Under the pieces are notes generated by a model. It did no database searches and was not told the origin of the DNA. It was given only the letters and a program-made list of their open reading frames with translations. Shown here in pieces: positions 29,851 to 38,063 of a stretch of 41,206 nt of DNA. Position 1 is the stretch's first letter, and each line of letters begins with the position of its first letter. A program made the position numbers and the translations under genes. Source of the DNA: JAJXWB01 sp039808645 (lineage in GTDB: Bacteria; Pseudomonadota; Alphaproteobacteria; Rhizobiales; Beijerinckiaceae); contig JBDHTL010000014.1 of assembly GCA_039808645.1 (NCBI GenBank), positions 1 to 41,206 of the forward strand, given 5' to 3'.

Positions 29851-31020
29851 CTAACGGCGCGTCGCCGCCTCGTCGATCGCGTCGCGGCCGATCTCGCCGA
29901 TTCGGTTGACGCCCGAAAGCGCCATGGCGACGCGCAATTCCTGCCGCATGATCGCAAGCATGTCGCGCACGCCCTGCTGGCCTTGCGCGGCGAGCGCCCA
30001 GACCCAGGGGCGGCCGATCAGCACGCCCTTCGCGCCGAGCGCGACCGCCTTGAAGACATCGACGCCGCTTCGCACGCCGCCATCCATATAGACTTCGAGA
30101 CGGTCGCCGACGGCGTCGACGACCCCGGGCAAACTGGAAATGGACGAGGCGACGCTGTCGAGCTGGCGTCCGCCGTGATTGGAGACGATGACGCCGTCCG
30201 CGCCCGCGCCGGCGGCCGCTCGCGCGTCGTCGGACTCCAGCACGCCCTTGATGAGGAGCCGGCCTTTCCAGACGCTGCGCAGCCATTCGATGTCCTTCCA
30301 GGTGACGGAGGAATCGAACTGGCTGGCGACCCAGGCGGTGAACGCCTCGAGGCGGTTGGGATCAGGCACGCGATCCGAGAGATTGCCGAATCCATGCGGC
30401 TTGCCGCGCACAGCCACGTCGAGGAGCCATTGCGGATGGCGGGCGATTTCCCAGGCCTTGACCGCCCGGGCGCGCAACGACGACGACAATGCTCCGTTGC
30501 GCAGGTCGCGATGGCGCATTCCCGTGACGGCGAGATCGACGGTGAAGGCGAGCGTCGTGCAGCCGGCCGCCTCCGCGCGGACGAGCAGATCCTGCACGAC
30601 GCCGCGGTCGCGCATCATGTAGAGCTGGAACCAGAACGGCCTGGACGCGGCGCGCTTCACTTCCGCGAGATCGCAGATGCCGACGGTCGAGAGCGTGAAG
30701 GGCACGCCGATTTCGTTGGCGGCGCGCACGGCCAGAGCCTCGCCGCGTCGCGCCATCATGCCGGCCATGCCGATGGGCGCGAGGATGACCGGCATGGCGG
30801 CTTTTTCGCCCGCGAGCGTCGTCGACGTGTCGATCTGCGACACGTCGCGCATCACCCGCTGGCGCAGCACGATGTCGCGGAATCCTTCGGTATTGGCGGC
30901 CAGGGTGATCTCGGCGTTCGCGCCGCCGTCGATGTAGTCGAAGAGAAAGCGCGGCAGTCGCCGCTCCGCGAGCCGCCGATAGTCGGCGGGCGTTGCCGGA
31001 ACGACGTTGTAGGTTCCCAC
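29851..31020 (-). CDS. FMN-dependent alpha-hydroxy acid dehydrogenase (LldD/mandelate dehydrogenase type)
   Basis: A 389-residue TIM-barrel enzyme that oxidises 2-hydroxy acids such as L-lactate, mandelate or glycolate. Marks include RRLPRFLFDYIDGGANAE, PVILAPIGMAGMMARRGEAL, the active-site Lys in LLIKGVLESDDA, the catalytic His282 in IVSNHGGRQLDS, and EVYMDGGVRSGVDVFKAVAL for FMN phosphate. GTG at 31020 is preferred because GGGAGG lies five bases ahead; the open frame also contains ATGs at 31047 and 31059 without a ribosome site. The substrate cannot be told. A tiny membrane protein gene lies about 95 bp upstream on the same strand. Confidence 0.93.
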   Translation of the reverse strand: MGTYNVVPATPADYRRLAERRLPRFLFDYIDGGANAEITLAANTEGFRDIVLRQRVMRDVSQIDTSTTLAGEKAAMPVILAPIGMAGMMARRGEALAVRAANEIGVPFTLSTVGICDLAEVKRAASRPFWFQLYMMRDRGVVQDLLVRAEAAGCTTLAFTVDLAVTGMRHRDLRNGALSSSLRARAVKAWEIARHPQWLLDVAVRGKPHGFGNLSDRVPDPNRLEAFTAWVASQFDSSVTWKDIEWLRSVWKGRLLIKGVLESDDARAAAGAGADGVIVSNHGGRQLDSVASSISSLPGVVDAVGDRLEVYMDGGVRSGVDVFKAVALGAKGVLIGRPWVWALAAQGQQGVRDMLAIMRQELRVAMALSGVNRIGEIGRDAIDEAATRR

Positions 31021-31115
31021 GCTAGCCTCCCGCGGCGGATTCTCCATCCGAGCGCTCATTTACGGCGTAGCCGCGGCCTGCCGTCAATGCCGTCCCGGCA
31101 AGGCCGATGCAGCGG

Positions 31116-31235
31116 TCAGCCGCCGGCGAAGCCGTCGCCGAAGACGCTGACGATCAGCAGCATGAGGCCGATTGCGCAGAACAGCGCGAGGAGGCCGACG
31201 AGAACGAGGCGCTCCTGCTTGTGATCTCCCGACAT
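31116..31235 (-). CDS. Small single-pass membrane protein (39 aa), unknown
   Basis: Reads MSGDHKQERLVLVGLLALFC then AIGLMLLIVSVFGDGFAGG. It has a charged N-terminus of nine residues and one hydrophobic helix of about 24. A GGA lies just before the ATG. The size and layout match small inner membrane proteins that attach to larger complexes. It lies upstream of the 2-hydroxyacid dehydrogenase gene on the same strand, which could suggest a membrane tether for that enzyme; this is inference. Confidence 0.5.
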   Translation of the reverse strand: MSGDHKQERLVLVGLLALFCAIGLMLLIVSVFGDGFAGG

Positions 31236-31310
31236 TTCCAAACGTCCGATGCGTTGCGCCCGCCATATCACGGGGCGCGGGCGGATCTGTTTCCGGACTG
31301 TTGCGGAACG

Positions 31311-32186
31311 TCAGCCCGCCGAGCCCAGCCGCGCCAGCAGTTTCTTCGCGCGCTCGAGGTGCGGCTTGTCGAGCATTTCGCCGTCGAGTCCAATCACGCC
31401 GGACGCCGGATTGTCGGCGAATGCCTGCACGATCCGTCGCGCGCGCTCGATCTCGGACGCCGGCGGCGTGAATATCTCGTTGATGATCGGGACCTGCGCC
31501 GGATGGATCGCCATCTTGCCGGTGAAACCGTCGCGCCGCGCCTCGATGCATTCACGGCGGAAACCCGCCTCGTCGCGGAAGTTCGGATAGACCGTGTCGA
31601 TCGGCTGCACGCCGGCCGAGACCGCGGCCAGCAGCGTGAGATTGCGCGCGAGCACATAGACGGGCGCGTGCAGGCCGTCGGGCAGGCGGTTGGTCTCGGC
31701 GCCGAGATCGGCGGACAGGTCCTCGGCGCCCCAGGTGAGCGCCGCCAGGCGCCGGCTCGCGCCGCGATACGACGAGAGGCCGAAGACGGCGCTCGCGGTT
31801 TCCGTCGCCACGCAGGAAATGCGCGTCGCGCCGTCGGGAATGTCGTTTTCGGCCTCGCGCACGGCGAGCTTGGTCGCGAGATGCTGCACATCGGCGCCGC
31901 CCTGCGATTTCGGCAGGAGAATGCCGTCGGGCCGGCCGGGCATGATGGCGTCGAGGTCGGCGTCGGTGAGGCCGGTGTCGAGCGCATTGACGCGCACGTA
32001 GAGCAGGGGACGCGTGTCCAGCTTGCGCGCGCTCGCAAGAAACTCGCGCGTCATTTTTCGCGCGAGATCCTTGTTGGCGCTGGCGACGGAATCCTCGAGA
32101 TCCACGAACAGGCAGTCGGCGCCGGCCTCCAGCCCCTTGGCGAGCTTCTTTTCGGAATCGCCGGGAACGAAGAGCTGCGACCGCAT
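31311..32186 (-). CDS. CoA ester lyase (HpcH/HpaI, CitE-like)
   Basis: The 291-residue TIM-barrel lyase has MRSQLFVPGDSEKKLAKGLE at the start, CLFVDLEDSVASANKDLARK with the Mg-binding Glu/Asp, LYVRVNALDTGLTDADLDAI, LLPKSQGGADVQ, ALTWGAEDLSADLGAETNRL and GKMAIHPAQVPIINEIFTP. Relatives cleave citramalyl-, malyl- or beta-methylmalyl-CoA. The gene's ATG overlaps the stop of the MaoC gene by one base (TGATG), so a hydratase and a lyase are made together, consistent with hydration of an enoyl-CoA dicarboxylate (mesaconyl or itaconyl type) and cleavage to smaller acyl-CoAs. The exact substrate is inference. Confidence 0.92.
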   Translation of the reverse strand: MRSQLFVPGDSEKKLAKGLEAGADCLFVDLEDSVASANKDLARKMTREFLASARKLDTRPLLYVRVNALDTGLTDADLDAIMPGRPDGILLPKSQGGADVQHLATKLAVREAENDIPDGATRISCVATETASAVFGLSSYRGASRRLAALTWGAEDLSADLGAETNRLPDGLHAPVYVLARNLTLLAAVSAGVQPIDTVYPNFRDEAGFRRECIEARRDGFTGKMAIHPAQVPIINEIFTPPASEIERARRIVQAFADNPASGVIGLDGEMLDKPHLERAKKLLARLGSAG

Positions 32187-32683
32187 CAGACAGAGACCGT
32201 CGCGGGAGGACGCTTCAGCATGAAGCCTTGCCGTTTACACTCGGCGACCAGGGTTCCGTCCTGCTTGTAGGCGCGATGAAGGAAGTCGACGATGCCGGCG
32301 TCCTTGCGCGACTTGGATTCGCGCGCGCCGATGATCTCCGTCTCGACGCGGATCGTGTCGCCCTCGAACACCGGCGCGGGGAATTTCACATCGCTCATGC
32401 CGAGATTGCCGATGGTGGTGCCGACCGTCGTGTCGTTGACGGAAATGCCGATCATGAGGCCGAGCGTGAACAGGGAATTCATCAGCGGCCGGCCCCATTG
32501 CGTCTCGGTCTCGCAGAAATGCGCGTCGATATGCAGCGGCTGCGGGTTCAGCGTCATGTTGGAGAACAGCATGTTGTCCATCTGCGTCACGGTGCGGGTG
32601 AGCCCGTGCCTGAAGACGCGGCCGACCGTGAAATCCTCGAAATAGAGGCCGCCGCGCGGGTGGCGGGAGGCGAGATGGGACAT
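32186..32683 (-). CDS. MaoC-like hydratase (hot-dog fold)
   Basis: A 165-residue hydratase: GGLYFEDFTVGRVFRHGLTR, then the family's Asp/His-containing stretch NMTLNPQPLHIDAHFCETET, GRPLMNSLFTLGLMIGISVN and GNLGMSDVKFPAPVFEGDTI. The D/N-x5-H of hydratase 2 appears as NPQPLHID, so the catalytic pair is plausible but not certain. Members hydrate enoyl-CoAs. AGGAAAC ahead of 32683 fixes the start. It is the first gene of a coupled pair with the CoA ester lyase and is divergent from a DUF2336 gene across 170 bp. Confidence 0.92.
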   Translation of the reverse strand: MSHLASRHPRGGLYFEDFTVGRVFRHGLTRTVTQMDNMLFSNMTLNPQPLHIDAHFCETETQWGRPLMNSLFTLGLMIGISVNDTTVGTTIGNLGMSDVKFPAPVFEGDTIRVETEIIGARESKSRKDAGIVDFLHRAYKQDGTLVAECKRQGFMLKRPPATVSV

Positions 32684-32853
32684 GGGCTGTTTCCTGCGGC
32701 TCGATTGTTGTCGAGGTCTGGATATCCGGTTTCGCGGGCAGGGCCAAATGCCCAGGGCGCCCTCGGGGGCCGGCTTAAAGCTCCGTTTACCATAAGCGAC
32801 GATGATCGAAAGGAGCCGGACTTCCCGTTCGGTCAAGGACTTCCGCTCCCCCG

Positions 32854-34107
32854 ATGATCGTACGCAAGTTCATGCAATGGGCCGCCACGGCCTCCTCGGC
32901 CGAGCGCGCAGAGGGCGCGGGGTCGCTCGCCAGGGCCTATCTCTATGCGGAATTCGGCGCCCAGGACCGGCGCGAAGCCGAGGTGGCGCTGACCGCGCTG
33001 CTCGACGATCCCGCGCCGTCGGTGCGCAAGGCCCTGTCGGAAGCCTTCGCCAGCGCGGCCGAGGCGCCAGTCGCGATCGTCGTCGCGCTCGCCAACGACC
33101 AGTCGGACGTGGCCGCTCCCGTGCTCTCCCGTTCGCCGCTGCTCGGCGACGGCGAACTCATCGATTGCGCGGCGATCGGCGACGCCTTCGCGCAGGCCGC
33201 GATCGCGTTGCGACCGTCCGTCTCCGCGTCCGTCGCCGCCGCGATCGCGGAAGTCGCGGCGCGCGAGCCCCTGATCGCGCTCGCCGTCAATCCCGGCGCC
33301 GACATTCCCGAATTTTCGATGCGCCGGATGGTCGAGCGCTTCGGCTCGGACGGCGAATTTCGCGAAGCGCTTCTGTCGCGGCCGAGCCTGCCGCCTTCCG
33401 TTCGCAGCGATCTGGTGGCGGCGACGGCCAGCGCGCTGTCGCAATTCGTGATCGGTTGCGCCTGGCTGTCCACCGAACGCGCCGAGCGCGTCGCGCGCGA
33501 AGCGACCGACAAGGCGCATGTGATGATCGCCGCGGACGCGGAACGCGCGCGCGACTGGCGCGCGGCGCGCGCGCTGGTCAAGCATCTTCGCGCCTGCGGG
33601 CGTCTCACGCCGAGCCTGGCGCTGCGCGCGCTGCTCTCGGGCAATTCCTGCCTGTTCGACGCCGCGCTGGTGGAGCTGTCCGGCCTGCCCGAGCGCAAGG
33701 TTCTGCCGCTGGCGCGCGACTGGCGCGGCAACGGCTTCGGCGCCCTTTACCGGGCGGCCGGATTGCCCGACAAGCTGCTGCCGGCCTTCCGCGCCGCCCT
33801 CTCGGCGCTCGGCGAGTTCGGGGCCGCCGCCCACGACAGCGGCGCGCATCTCTCCCGCGCGATGATCGAGCGCGTCCTGACCGCCTGCGAAACGGCGGAC
33901 CCGATCGAACTCGGCTCGCTGCTGGCGCTCCTGCGCCGCTTCGACGCCGAAGCCGCGCGCGAGGAGGCGCGCGCGGCCGCGCAGCTTCTGTTCGCGCCCG
34001 CCGTGGAGGCGCCCGTGGTCGCGCCGCTGACGGCGTCGGAGGACGATCGCGCGCCGCGCGTCATCGCCATCGACCTCGACGCGATCGAGGCGGAACTGGC
34101 GGCCTGA
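32854..34107 (+). CDS. DUF2336 domain protein
   Basis: The 417-residue cytoplasmic protein is nearly all helical and HEAT-like: RAYLYAEFGAQDRREAEVAL, then DDPAPSVRKALSEAFASAAE, VVALANDQSDVAAPVLSRSP. This N-terminus is the DUF2336 family pattern, found mainly in alphaproteobacteria; function unknown. The C-terminal half repeats helical pairs with many Arg and Ala, ending in an acidic DLDAIEAELAA. There is no Shine-Dalgarno, yet the N-terminus MIVRKFMQW fits relatives. A decayed peroxidase fragment lies immediately downstream. Confidence 0.88.
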   Translation: MIVRKFMQWAATASSAERAEGAGSLARAYLYAEFGAQDRREAEVALTALLDDPAPSVRKALSEAFASAAEAPVAIVVALANDQSDVAAPVLSRSPLLGDGELIDCAAIGDAFAQAAIALRPSVSASVAAAIAEVAAREPLIALAVNPGADIPEFSMRRMVERFGSDGEFREALLSRPSLPPSVRSDLVAATASALSQFVIGCAWLSTERAERVAREATDKAHVMIAADAERARDWRAARALVKHLRACGRLTPSLALRALLSGNSCLFDAALVELSGLPERKVLPLARDWRGNGFGALYRAAGLPDKLLPAFRAALSALGEFGAAAHDSGAHLSRAMIERVLTACETADPIELGSLLALLRRFDAEAAREEARAAAQLLFAPAVEAPVVAPLTASEDDRAPRVIAIDLDAIEAELAA

Positions 34108-34133
34108 CTTGACATGCGTCAATTTTCTCGGGC

Positions 34134-34440
34134 ATGCGCCAGAGACAACTTGACCATCGCATATTCCAGGGCGCCGACGCCAACCGCATGAACTTCAAGG
34201 CGCCGACGCGGCGCAACGTCGAACTCACCTATCCCTACTTCCACGGCGGCAGCGCGGCGACGCCGGAAGCGGCCGTCGAGACGACGGGCAAGCTGCAGCC
34301 CGCACGCTTTCTCGCCGGACTAGAATGCGAAGATCGTCGCCTTCCTGAAGACGCTGACCGGCGACCGGCCGACGCTCGAAATGCCGATCCTGCCGCCGTC
34401 CAACAACGCGACGCCGCGGCCGAAACCGTTCGAGAGCGCG
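34134..34440 (+). pseudogene. Remnant of a di-heme cytochrome c peroxidase C-terminus
   Basis: One frame (34134 on) reads FKAPTRRNVELTYPYFHGGS then AATPEAAVETTGKLQPA, the hallmark FKVPTLRNVxxTxPYFHDGS of CcpA/MauG-type peroxidases. Near 34300-34323 the similarity jumps to another frame: FSPD, a TAG in place of Glu, then NAKIVAFLKTLTGDRPTLEM and PILPPS. Thus there is a frameshift plus a stop, and the N-terminal two heme domains are missing. This is a decayed 3' end of a larger gene, most of it deleted. The 453-bp gap between DUF2336 and EamA genes holds nothing else except TTGAC-ATGC-GTCAA at 34109-34122. Confidence 0.8.
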
Positions 34441-34560
34441 TCGAACTACGCGCTTTTCGAGTCGACCCGCGAGTCCGCCGTTTCCGGGCGGCCTCGTCGT
34501 TTTACGGGTTCGGTCGCCGCGCGAATCCGTCATGATGCCGCCCGGGAGGCTCCGGGGCGC

Positions 34561-35403
34561 TTGGATACTATCGTTTTCCTCACCGTTCTCGGCGCCGCCC
34601 TGATGCATGCGTCGTGGAACGCGCTGGTGAAGGCCGGCGCGGACCGTTTCGCCTTCACCATCGTGCTGACGCTCGCCGAATGCGTGATGGGGCTCGCGCT
34701 GGCGCCCTTCTTTCCCGCCATCTCCCCGGCGGCGCTGCCCTGGCTCCTGCTGTCGGGCGCGCTGCATGTCGGCTACATGCTGTTCCTGACCGAGGCCTAT
34801 GCGCACGGCGATCTCGCGCAAATCTATCCTCTCGCGCGCGGCTCCGCGCCGTTGATCGTGGCGCTGGTCGGCGTCCTGGCCCTGGGGGAGCCGCTGAGCG
34901 CGACCAAGCTCGGGGCCGTGTCGGCGATCGGCCTCGGCGTCGTCGCCCTGTCGCTGCGCGGCGGCGGCGACCTCGGGCGCATGAGCGGCCGGGCGCTCGC
35001 CTACGCGCTCGGCACGGCCTGTTTCACGGCGGCCTATACGGTCGTCGACGCGCTCGGCGCGCGCGCGTCCGGTTCGGCGTCGGCCTATACGTGCGCGATG
35101 TTCGTCCTGTCCGGCGCGGCGCTGGTCGTGGTCGGCTTTTTCAAGCGGGGCGCGACGGCGCTGTCCGTCGACGCCCGCGTATGGCGGCTCGGCGCGCTGG
35201 CCGGCGCGCTATCGTTTCTCGCCTATTGGGCGGCGATCTGGGCCTTCACCAAGGCGCCCGTCGCGCTCGTCGCGGCGCTGCGCGAAACGAGCGTGCTGAT
35301 GGCCATGCTGATCGGCGTCGTTTTTCTGGGCGAACGGTCCGGCGCATGGCGCTGGGCGGCGGCGGGGTCGATCGCGCTGGGCGTCGCGCTGATGCGGTTG
35401 TGA
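34561..35403 (+). CDS. EamA/DMT family transporter
   Basis: This 280-residue inner membrane protein has ten hydrophobic segments in two EamA halves (FLTVLGAALMHASWNALVKA in the first, YALGTACFTAAYTVVDALGA in the second), each ending in a pattern like VALVGVLALGEPLSATKLGA and MLIGVVFLGERSGAWRWAAA. Family members export amino acids, purines or other metabolites; the substrate is unknown. TTG at 34561 is the likely start, giving LDTIVFLTVL; GGGAGG lies 11 bases ahead. The frame is open well upstream because the peroxidase remnant happens to share it. Confidence 0.9.
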   Translation: MDTIVFLTVLGAALMHASWNALVKAGADRFAFTIVLTLAECVMGLALAPFFPAISPAALPWLLLSGALHVGYMLFLTEAYAHGDLAQIYPLARGSAPLIVALVGVLALGEPLSATKLGAVSAIGLGVVALSLRGGGDLGRMSGRALAYALGTACFTAAYTVVDALGARASGSASAYTCAMFVLSGAALVVVGFFKRGATALSVDARVWRLGALAGALSFLAYWAAIWAFTKAPVALVAALRETSVLMAMLIGVVFLGERSGAWRWAAAGSIALGVALMRL

Positions 35404-35454
35404 GCCCTCCGCAGGCCATGCTACGGCGGCTGGGTCGAGGGGCCAGATTTCCTT

Positions 35455-37206
35455 ATGCCGTACCAGCCGCCCGTTTCGTTGCGAGAGCTTGCGCTCTATC
35501 CGCGGATGACGCGCTGGTTCGGGCTGACGCTGCTCGTCAAGCTGGGCTGGCGCGTCGCGATCGCGGAATTGTTCGGGCGCTTCGCCGACGGGCGGCTGAT
35601 GGTCGCCGCTCTGGACAAGTCGACCGAGGCGGATCACGCGGCCGCCGCCGTCGCGCATCTGCCCGGCGGCGTCGACGAAGCCTTCACGCCCGACGAGGAC
35701 GGCGCCTTGTGGATCGACTATGTCGCCGACCTCGGCGACGGCTTCGATTCCACCTTCGCCGTCGCCTCTCTCCTTGCTCGCGAAAAGCTCGTGATCGGCG
35801 GTCATGCGACGCAGCGCGGCCGCCTGCTGGTGATGGGCGGGGACGAGGTCTATCCGCTGGCCTCGCTCGAGAATTACCAGCAGCGCCTGCGCGACCCCTA
35901 CAACTGGGCCTTTCCGGACAGCGATCCGGACAGCGACAAGGGGCCGCTCGTCTACGCCATTCCCGGCAATCACGACTGGTACGACGGGCTCGTGCTGTTC
36001 CTCGGCCTTTTCACGCGCCGGGACCGTTTGCGCCTCGGCGGCTGGCGGTCGCGGCAGGGGCGCAGCTATTTCGCGCTTCAGTTGACCAGGGATTGGTGGC
36101 TGTGGGCGGTCGATGCGCAGCTCGACGACACGATCGACCAGCCGCAGCGCGATTATTTCTCCGCGATCGCGGAATCTATGGAGCCCGACGCGCGCGTGAT
36201 CCTGTGCGGGCCGGAACCCGGCTGGCTCTACACGCGCGACCCGGATTCCAGATCGCTCGAAGTCTACGATGTGATCGGCGACATTTTGCGCGCCAAATGC
36301 CCGCTGGCGCAGATGCCGCTCGTGCTGTCCGGGGATACGCATCACTACAGCCGCTACATCGGGCAGACGAGCGGCATCCAGTTCGTCACGGCGGGCGGCG
36401 GGGGCGCGTTCCTGGAATCGACGCATCATCTGAAAGACGAGATCGCCGTCAATCGCGGCGACCCGAACATCGCCCTCGCATGGTGCGAGGACAAGACGCT
36501 GCTGCAAGCCTATGACGCGACGACCGGCGCGCCGGCCGCCTGGCCGTCGCGCGACGAAAGCCGCGCCATGCTTCGCGGCGTGCTCGCCTTCTCCTTTCTC
36601 AATCCCGGCTTCGCCGCGGCCCTCGGCGCCGCATACGCGCTATTCGGATTGCTGGCGCTCGGCATCGGCCATCTGACGGCGGCCTTCGTCGCGCTGGTCG
36701 TGGCGACGGCTTCGTTCCAGGACTATACGCGACGGCAGGAGGGCTCGCGCGCGCGCGTGAAGCTGCTGTCGTTCCTGAACGGCGCGGCGCATTCGCTGGC
36801 TTTCGTCGCCCTGATCGAAATCTTCTTGCGCCTGGCGCCGCTACCGGCGAACGAGCCGCTCGCCAATGCCGCCCTGCTCCTCGCATGGCTCGCGCTCGCC
36901 GGCGGCGCGGTCGCCGGCACCTTGTTCGGCGTCTATCTCTACGTTTCGTCGCGCTGGCTCGACATCGGGCATGTCGACGCCTTTTCCGCGATGCGACGGG
37001 ACTCGCACCGCCATTTCCTGCGCCTGCGGATCAAGGGCGACGAGGTCACGGTCTACCCGATCGGGCTCGCGCGCACGCCCCGCAGACGCGAATGGCGCGA
37101 AAATCCCGCGCCATCCCCTGACGAGCCATCCGCCTTCGTCGCCGACCCGCCGCTCGAACCGCGGCTGATCGAGACGCCCTACGTGGCGCGTCCCGGTCGG
37201 CCTTAA
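35455..37206 (+). CDS. Membrane-tethered metallophosphoesterase
   Basis: A 583-residue protein. Residues about 80-380 are a calcineurin-like phosphoesterase: WIDYVADLGDGFDSTFAVAS, LLVMGGDEVYPLASLENYQQ, AIPGNHDWYDG and PLVLSGDTHHYSRYI. The first motif has DLGDGFD in place of the normal DxH, so one metal ligand differs. Around 385-505 there are four or so hydrophobic helices (GFAAALGAAYALFGLLALGI, ALLLAWLALAGGAVAGTLFG), then a short cytoplasmic tail with Arg/Pro stretches. No signal peptide is evident. Substrate unknown. GAGGGG supports the ATG. It is convergent with aqpZ, with hairpins between. Confidence 0.87.
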   Translation: MPYQPPVSLRELALYPRMTRWFGLTLLVKLGWRVAIAELFGRFADGRLMVAALDKSTEADHAAAAVAHLPGGVDEAFTPDEDGALWIDYVADLGDGFDSTFAVASLLAREKLVIGGHATQRGRLLVMGGDEVYPLASLENYQQRLRDPYNWAFPDSDPDSDKGPLVYAIPGNHDWYDGLVLFLGLFTRRDRLRLGGWRSRQGRSYFALQLTRDWWLWAVDAQLDDTIDQPQRDYFSAIAESMEPDARVILCGPEPGWLYTRDPDSRSLEVYDVIGDILRAKCPLAQMPLVLSGDTHHYSRYIGQTSGIQFVTAGGGGAFLESTHHLKDEIAVNRGDPNIALAWCEDKTLLQAYDATTGAPAAWPSRDESRAMLRGVLAFSFLNPGFAAALGAAYALFGLLALGIGHLTAAFVALVVATASFQDYTRRQEGSRARVKLLSFLNGAAHSLAFVALIEIFLRLAPLPANEPLANAALLLAWLALAGGAVAGTLFGVYLYVSSRWLDIGHVDAFSAMRRDSHRHFLRLRIKGDEVTVYPIGLARTPRRREWRENPAPSPDEPSAFVADPPLEPRLIETPYVARPGRP

Positions 37207-37263
37207 AGCGCGCGGGCCGAAAAAGGCGGACGCCGGTTTTCGCGCGACACGCGCTCCGGGCTT

Positions 37264-37306
37264 GGAAAGCCGATCGGCTTTTCCGCTTCGAGCGTTTCCG
37301 CTCGAA
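37264..37306. terminator. Bidirectional terminator region, two hairpins
   Basis: GGAAAGCC-GATC-GGCTTTTCC (37264-37284, one extra T) leaves a short T-run on the plus strand. It is followed by TTCGAGCG-TTTC-CGCTCGAA (37287-37306), a perfect 8-bp stem. Together they separate convergent metallophosphoesterase and aqpZ genes. Confidence 0.6.
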
Positions 37307-37318
37307 AGCAGGCTGACC

Positions 37319-38023
37319 TCAGCGCTGGTCGTCGGCCAGCACGGCCCGGTGGATCAGGCCGCCCACCACGCCGCCGATGATCGGCGCGACCCAGAACAGC
37401 CAGAGCTGCTGCAGGGCCCAGCCGCCGACGAAAAGCGCGGGGCCGGTCGAGCGAGCCGGGTTGACCGAGGTGTTGTCGACGGGAATGGCGATCAGATGGA
37501 TCAGCGTCAGGCAGAGGCCGATGGCGATGGGCGCAAAGCCCGCCGCCGCGCGCGCCTCGGTCGAGCCGAGGATGACGAGCAGGAAGACGGCCGTCAGCAC
37601 GATCTCGATCAGGAGCGCGGAAGCCAGGCTGTAACCGCCCGGCGAATGCGCCCCGAAACCGTTGGATGCGAAGCCGCCGTCCAGCGAGAAGCCTGCCTTG
37701 CCCGACGCGATGATGTAGAGCACGGCCGCAGCCACGACGGCGCCGAGCACCTGCGCGATCACATAGGGGACGAACTCGCCCCAGGAGAAACGCCCCGCCG
37801 TCGCAAGGCCCGCCGAGACGGCCGGATTGAAATGGCCGCCGGAAATCGGACCGAAAGCGTAGGCTCCGGTCAGCACGGTAAGGCCGAACGCCAGCGCCAC
37901 GCCGGCAAAGCCGATGCCGAGGTTGGGGAAGGCCGCCGCGAGAACGGCGCTGCCGCAACCGCCGAAAGTGAGCCAGAATGTCCCCAGAAATTCGGCCGCC
38001 AGCTTTTTGCTCAATGAATTCAT
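37319..38023 (-). CDS. aqpZ: Aquaporin Z
   Basis: This 234-residue water channel has six transmembrane helices and both NPA motifs: GGHFNPAVSAGLATAG in the first half and VDNTSVNPARSTGPALFVGG in the second. The aromatic/arginine filter residues (Phe in YAFGPISGGHF, Arg after NPA) fit AqpZ rather than a glycerol facilitator. The N-terminus LSKKLAAEFLGTFWLTFGGC is typical. AAAGGGG ahead of 38023 gives the start. It is divergent from a lytic transglycosylase gene with a 40-bp gap. Confidence 0.96.
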   Translation of the reverse strand: MNSLSKKLAAEFLGTFWLTFGGCGSAVLAAAFPNLGIGFAGVALAFGLTVLTGAYAFGPISGGHFNPAVSAGLATAGRFSWGEFVPYVIAQVLGAVVAAAVLYIIASGKAGFSLDGGFASNGFGAHSPGGYSLASALLIEIVLTAVFLLVILGSTEARAAAGFAPIAIGLCLTLIHLIAIPVDNTSVNPARSTGPALFVGGWALQQLWLFWVAPIIGGVVGGLIHRAVLADDQR

Positions 38024-38063
38024 GACATACGCCCCTTTCTGTCAGGTTCATGCGCGACGTCCC

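Noticed and set aside
32833..34122. 429-codon minus-strand frame over the DUF2336 gene
   Set aside because: The plus strand encodes a recognisable DUF2336 protein. The minus frame is Arg/Gly-rich without motifs.
34134..34535. A real 133-residue gene in this frame
   Set aside because: Peroxidase similarity covers only its first part and then continues in another frame; the remainder of the frame is a shadow of the fragment and the EamA leader.
35209..36507. 432-codon minus-strand frame over EamA and metallophosphoesterase genes
   Set aside because: Antisense to two clear genes; composition is that of a shadow frame.
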